From NCBI RefSeq assembly GCF_900142695.1, contig NZ_FRBU01000003.1:1-64000 (forward strand): 64,000 nt of DNA, written 5' to 3'. Under the pieces are notes generated by a model. The model did no database searches and was not told where the DNA came from. It worked only from the letters and a program-made list of their open reading frames with translations. The first letter of the stretch is position 1. Every line of letters begins with the position of its first letter. Made by a program: the position numbers and the translations under genes. This document shows, one piece after another, positions 60,386 through 64,000 of the stretch. Source of the DNA: Flavobacterium xanthum. Its GTDB lineage: Bacteria; Bacteroidota; Bacteroidia; Flavobacteriales; Flavobacteriaceae.

Positions 60386-60676
60386 TTAGATATTGTTGTA
60401 AAAATCAATTGTTTCTCCTTCTTGTACTTGAACAATTGCTTTTTTAATTGCATTAGTCTTTCCACTGATTAAACCACTTTTAGTGTATTTTGTAGTTCTA
60501 TCCGGTCTTACGTTCATCGTGTTAACACTCAAAATAGTTACTCCGTAAGCAGCTTCAATAGCTTTCTTAATTTGAACTTTATTTGCTTTTTTGTCAACAA
60601 CGAATCCGAAGCGGTTTAAAACTTCACTTTCTTTGGTTACTTTTTCCGTTACTATAGGCTTAATTATGATGCTCAT
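60386..60676 (-). CDS. rplW: Ribosomal protein L23
   Basis: A 96-aa exit-tunnel protein with IIIKPIVTEKVTKESEVLNRFGFVVDKKANKVQIKKAIEAAYGVTILSVNTMN. The gene is 6 bp after rplD. Confidence 0.97.
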   Translation of the reverse strand: MSIIIKPIVTEKVTKESEVLNRFGFVVDKKANKVQIKKAIEAAYGVTILSVNTMNVRPDRTTKYTKSGLISGKTNAIKKAIVQVQEGETIDFYNNI

Positions 60677-60682
60677 ATCCTA

Positions 60683-61312
60683 TTATTTACTTAAATTTTC
60701 TTCAATTATCTCTAAAGAACTCTCTAAAAGAACTAAATTATTAGCATTTAGAATAGCGTAAGTGCTTAATTCTAAGCTACTTACAACGCTAGATCCTTTT
60801 AAATTGCGTGAGGACAAATATACATTTTTATTGGTATCACCCAATACAAATAGAGATTTTTTATTTTCTAACTCTAAAGCTTTCAAAACGTTGATGAAAT
60901 TTTTAGTGTTTGGTGTTTCAAAATTAAAGTCTTCAAGAACGATTATGTTCGACTCTTTTGCTTTAATTGAGAAAGCAGATTTTCTTGCCAAACGTTTCAA
61001 GCTTTTATTCAATTTGAATGAATAACTTCTTGGTCTTGGTCCAAAAACTGTTCCACCACCTTTAAACAATGGATTTTTAGCAGATCCTGCACGAGCAGTT
61101 CCTGTTCCTTTTTGTTTTTTAATCTTACGCGTACTTCCCGCTACTTCAGCTCTTTCTTTAGCCTTGTGCGTTCCTTGTCTTTGATTAGCAAGATACTGCT
61201 TAACATCAAGGTATACTGCGTGATTGTTTGGTTCTATACCAAATACTGAATCAGAAAGTTGAACTTTTCTTCCAGTATCTTTTCCGTTGAAATCTAATAC
61301 TTTTGCTTCCAT
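60683..61312 (-). CDS. rplD: Ribosomal protein L4
   Basis: A 209-aa protein with RQGTHKAKERAEVAGSTRKIKKQKGTGTARAGSAKNPLFKGGGTVFGPRPRSY (the tunnel loop) and a C-terminal alpha/beta part. Its ATG overlaps the rplC stop by one base (TAATG). In E. coli L4 represses the S10 operon. Confidence 0.98.
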   Translation of the reverse strand: MEAKVLDFNGKDTGRKVQLSDSVFGIEPNNHAVYLDVKQYLANQRQGTHKAKERAEVAGSTRKIKKQKGTGTARAGSAKNPLFKGGGTVFGPRPRSYSFKLNKSLKRLARKSAFSIKAKESNIIVLEDFNFETPNTKNFINVLKALELENKKSLFVLGDTNKNVYLSSRNLKGSSVVSSLELSTYAILNANNLVLLESSLEIIEENLSK

Positions 61313-61929
61313 TACTTCTGAATGATTACATAAGAGTTGTTACATCCAGGAATACATCCTTTAATAACAAGTAGATTCTTTTCAGCCACTACTTTTAAAA
61401 CTCTAAGGTTTTGAACTTTTACATTATCTCCTCCCATTCTTCCAGCCATACGCATTCCTTTGAATACTCTAGATGGATAAGAAGAAGCTCCTACAGAACC
61501 TGGCGCTCTTAAACGGTTGTGTTGACCGTGAGTTGCTTGACCAACACCACCAAAACCGTGACGTTTAACAACCCCTTGAAAACCTTTACCTTTAGATACA
61601 CCTTGTACATCTACAAATTCTCCTTCAGCAAAAATAGAAACATCAATAAGATCTCCTAATTTTTGTTCAGTTGCAAAATCTTGAAATTCAACGACTTTTT
61701 TCTTAGCTACAGTTCCCGCTTTTTTAAAGTGACCTAAAGCCGCTTTTGTGGAATGTTTCTCGTTTTTGTCATCGAAACCAAGTTGCAACGCTTCGTACCC
61801 GTCAACACCTTTGGTTCTGACTTGGGTAACAACGCATGGTCCAGCTTCGATTACTGTACAAGGAATATTCTTCCCGTTCTCGTCGAAAATGCTAGTCATG
61901 CCGATTTTTCTACCAATTAACCCAGACAT
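61312..61929 (-). CDS. rplC: Ribosomal protein L3
   Basis: A 205-aa protein, [20 protein letters not shown], with [51 protein letters not shown]. It heads the S10 group here, with a promoter box at 62004 between it and rpsJ. Confidence 0.98.
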   Translation of the reverse strand: MSGLIGRKIGMTSIFDENGKNIPCTVIEAGPCVVTQVRTKGVDGYEALQLGFDDKNEKHSTKAALGHFKKAGTVAKKKVVEFQDFATEQKLGDLIDVSIFAEGEFVDVQGVSKGKGFQGVVKRHGFGGVGQATHGQHNRLRAPGSVGASSYPSRVFKGMRMAGRMGGDNVKVQNLRVLKVVAEKNLLVIKGCIPGCNNSYVIIQK

Positions 61930-62003
61930 AAATATTAATTATTAATTATTAAATATAAATATAGAACGCAGCTTTTAACCGAATCCTATTTTTTTAGTGG
62001 GTG

Positions 62004-62011
62004 CAAATGTA
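62004..62011 (-). promoter_or_regulatory. TAnnTTTG promoter for rplC and the S10-spc genes
   Basis: TACATTTG on the minus strand, with TTTG exactly 20 bp further upstream as the -33 element. It is the best two-part promoter match in the window and leaves a leader of about 70 nt before rplC. Confidence 0.75.
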
Positions 62012-62024
62012 TAACTTATTTACA

Positions 62025-62063
62025 CACAAACCAAAAAAATATTTTTCGCTTAAAAACAGCGCT
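62025..62063 (-). terminator. Weak terminator after rpsJ
   Basis: On the minus strand CGCT and AGCG could form a short stem followed by a T-rich stretch between the rpsJ stop and the rplC promoter. The stem is only four pairs, so this is tentative. Confidence 0.3.
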
Positions 62064-62083
62064 CCTTTTTACTCTTAAACTAC

Positions 62084-62389
62084 TTAAACTTTGATTTCAA
62101 CTTCAACTCCACTTGGCAATTCAAGTTTCATTAAAGCATCAATAGTTTTTGATGAAGATGAATAAATGTCAATTAATCTCTTATATGACATTACTTCAAA
62201 TTGCTCTCTCGCTTTTTTGTTAACGTGTGGAGAACGTAGTACAGTGAAAAGTTTTTTGTGAGTTGGTAATGGAATTGGTCCTGTTACTACTGCACCTGTA
62301 CTTTTTACAGTTTTTACAATCTTTTCAGCAGACTTATCTACTAACATGTGATCGTAAGATTTTAGTTTTATTCTGATTTTTTGACTCAT
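62084..62389 (-). CDS. rpsJ: Ribosomal protein S10
   Basis: A 101-aa protein, [20 protein letters not shown], with [29 protein letters not shown]. It follows fusA by 11 bp and appears to be the last gene of the str transcript, with the S10 group promoter after it. Confidence 0.98.
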   Translation of the reverse strand: MSQKIRIKLKSYDHMLVDKSAEKIVKTVKSTGAVVTGPIPLPTHKKLFTVLRSPHVNKKAREQFEVMSYKRLIDIYSSSSKTIDALMKLELPSGVEVEIKV

Positions 62390-62400
62390 TTTCTTAAAGA

Positions 62401-64000
62401 TTAAGCGTTTCCTTTTGCTTTTTTGATAACTGCTTCCGAAATATTCGAAGGAGTTTCAGCGTAATGTGAAAATTCCATTGTTGATGTTGCACGACCTGAA
62501 GATAAAGTTCTTAAAGTAGTTACATAACCAAACATTTCTGACAATGGCACATCAGCCTTGATAGTTTTTGCACCATTTCTGTCACCCATGTCATTTACCT
62601 GACCTCTACGACGGTTGATATCACCTACGATATCTCCCATGTTTTCTTCTGGCGTAATAACTTCCATTTTCATGATAGGCTCCAAAATAACAGCACCTGC
62701 AGCACGACCTGACTCTCTGTAACCCATTCTAGCAGCTAACTCAAAAGAAAGTGCGTCTGAATCGACAGGATGAAAAGATCCGTCTAATAAAGTCACTTTC
62801 AAACTATCCACTTGGTATCCAGCTAATGGACCCGTTTTCATAGCTTCTCTGAAACCTTTTTCAACAGATGGAATATATTCTTTAGGAACGTTACCACCTT
62901 TTACTGCATTAATAAACTGCAATCCCACTGGAGCTTTACCGTCAACTAAATCTGCTGGTTCGATTCTAAATACGATATCACCGAATTTTCCACGACCACC
63001 TGATTGTTTCTTGTAAGTTTCTCTATGTTGAGCAGATTTAGTAAATGCTTCTTTATATTCAACTTGAGGTTCTCCTTGATTTACTTCGACTTTGAACTCG
63101 CGTTTCATACGATCTACCAAGATATCCAAGTGAAGCTCACCCATACCAGAAATAATCGTTTGTCCCGAAGCCTCATCTGTTCTAACCGTAAACGTTGGAT
63201 CTTCTTCAGCTAATTTAGCCAAAGCCATACCCATTTTATCAACGTCAGCTTTAGTTTTAGGCTCAATAGCGATACCAATTACTGGCGCAGGGAATTTCAT
63301 TGACTCCAAAATAATTGGGTGTTTTTCATCACACAATGTATCTCCAGTTTTAATATCTTTAAATCCTACTGCTGCTCCAATATCACCTGCCTCAATGTAT
63401 TCGATTGGGTTTTGTTTATTGGCATGCATTTGATAGATACGTGAAATTCTTTCTTTGTTTCCTGAACGTGTGTTTAAAACATAAGAACCTGCATCCAAAC
63501 GTCCTGAGTAAGCACGGAAGAAAGCTAAACGACCAACGAATGGATCAGTAGCAATTTTAAAAGCTAAAGCAGCAAAAGGCTCTTTAACATCTGGCTTACG
63601 CAAAATTTTAGTTTGATCTTCCTCTAATAAATCAGCATCATCAGGATGAATCCCTTCGATACCTTCTTTATCCATCGGAGAAGGTAAATATTTACACACT
63701 GCATCTAACATGAATTGAACTCCTTTATTTTTAAAAGAAGAACCAGCAATCATTGGAATAATCGCCATATCCATAGTAGCAGCTCTTAACGCTGTATTGA
63801 TTTCTTCCTCTGTAATAGAGTCTTCATCTTCCATGAATTTTTCCAACAAATTTTCATCATAATCAGCTACTGCCTCAATAAGAATCGATCTGTATTCTTT
63901 CACTTCAGCAACCATGTCTTCAGGAATAGGCACAATATCATATGTAGCACCAAGACCTTCTTCATGCCATACAATAGCTTGATTTTTTACCAAATCTACT
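62401..64000 (-). CDS. fusA: Elongation factor G, C-terminal three quarters (cut by window end)
   Basis: About 532 codons are in the window; the N-terminal GTPase part lies beyond 64000. The frame is open to the edge and reads [15 protein letters not shown], the usual end of the G domain. Domain II ([20 protein letters not shown]), domain III ([19 protein letters not shown]), domain IV ([36 protein letters not shown]) and domain V ([26 protein letters not shown]) follow in order. Confidence 0.97.
   Translation of the reverse strand, partial: VDLVKNQAIVWHEEGLGATYDIVPIPEDMVAEVKEYRSILIEAVADYDENLLEKFMEDEDSITEEEINTALRAATMDMAIIPMIAGSSFKNKGVQFMLDAVCKYLPSPMDKEGIEGIHPDDADLLEEDQTKILRKPDVKEPFAALAFKIATDPFVGRLAFFRAYSGRLDAGSYVLNTRSGNKERISRIYQMHANKQNPIEYIEAGDIGAAVGFKDIKTGDTLCDEKHPIILESMKFPAPVIGIAIEPKTKADVDKMGMALAKLAEEDPTFTVRTDEASGQTIISGMGELHLDILVDRMKREFKVEVNQGEPQVEYKEAFTKSAQHRETYKKQSGGRGKFGDIVFRIEPADLVDGKAPVGLQFINAVKGGNVPKEYIPSVEKGFREAMKTGPLAGYQVDSLKVTLLDGSFHPVDSDALSFELAARMGYRESGRAAGAVILEPIMKMEVITPEENMGDIVGDINRRRGQVNDMGDRNGAKTIKADVPLSEMFGYVTTLRTLSSGRATSTMEFSHYAETPSNISEAVIKKAKGNA

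Overview
The window is a piece of a low-GC Bacteroidota chromosome, almost certainly a Flavobacterium or close relative. The evidence is the gene content and order (str/S10/spc/alpha ribosomal genes followed by carA, eno, gltA, two amidinotransferases and marC), the near absence of Shine-Dalgarno sequences, and repeated promoter boxes of the form TAnnTTTG. Nearly all genes lie on the minus strand, so transcription runs from high to low coordinates.

Region 1 (about 0.6-37.3 kb) is one large surface-polysaccharide locus. In transcription order it starts with an export pair (wza2/wzc2), a UDP-GlcNAc 4-epimerase and UDP-glucose dehydrogenase. A NusG-like antiterminator (UpxY family) and sugar-nucleotide genes follow (rmlB, tviB-like, manC, fcl, gmd). 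Then come a flippase, a polymerase and a string of glycosyl-, acetyl- and pyruvyltransferases, a WecA/WbpL-type initiating transferase with its sugar-modifying enzymes, a CapD-type dehydratase, and a second export pair (wza1/wzc1). The transferase block (about 10-22 kb) is more AT-rich than the rest, as expected for an exchangeable serotype-type region. It holds two broken acyltransferase genes.

The most unusual structure lies inside this locus at 31.2-33.0 kb. Two copies of a 67-bp core are each flanked on both sides by arrays of 7-bp units pointing outward from the core. The four arrays hold 39, 73, 40 and 33 units by hand count, all in perfect 7-bp register. A small four-helix-bundle (S23/IVP, Avd-like) gene sits between the two copies, and the arrays reach within 1 to 19 bp of every neighbouring gene. 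A second, unrelated repeat at 6.2-6.8 kb has a period of about 172 bp and a cloverleaf-like set of nested inverted repeats.

Region 2 (37.3-48.2 kb) is housekeeping: recR, a sodium:solute symporter, a CoA-binding protein, marC, two guanidino-group hydrolases, citrate synthase, enolase and carA, separated by clear terminators and TAnnTTTG promoters.

Region 3 (48.2-64 kb) is the ribosomal protein superoperon in the order fusA (cut by the window end), rpsJ, rplC-D-W-B, rpsS, rplV, rpsC, rplP, rpmC, rpsQ, rplN-X-E, rpsN, rpsH, rplF-R, rpsE, rpmD, rplO, secY, infA, rpmJ, rpsM-K-D, rpoA, rplQ. A strong promoter lies between rpsJ and rplC, and a hairpin-rich gap separates rpsN and rpsH. No tRNA, rRNA, CRISPR array or insertion sequence was recognised.
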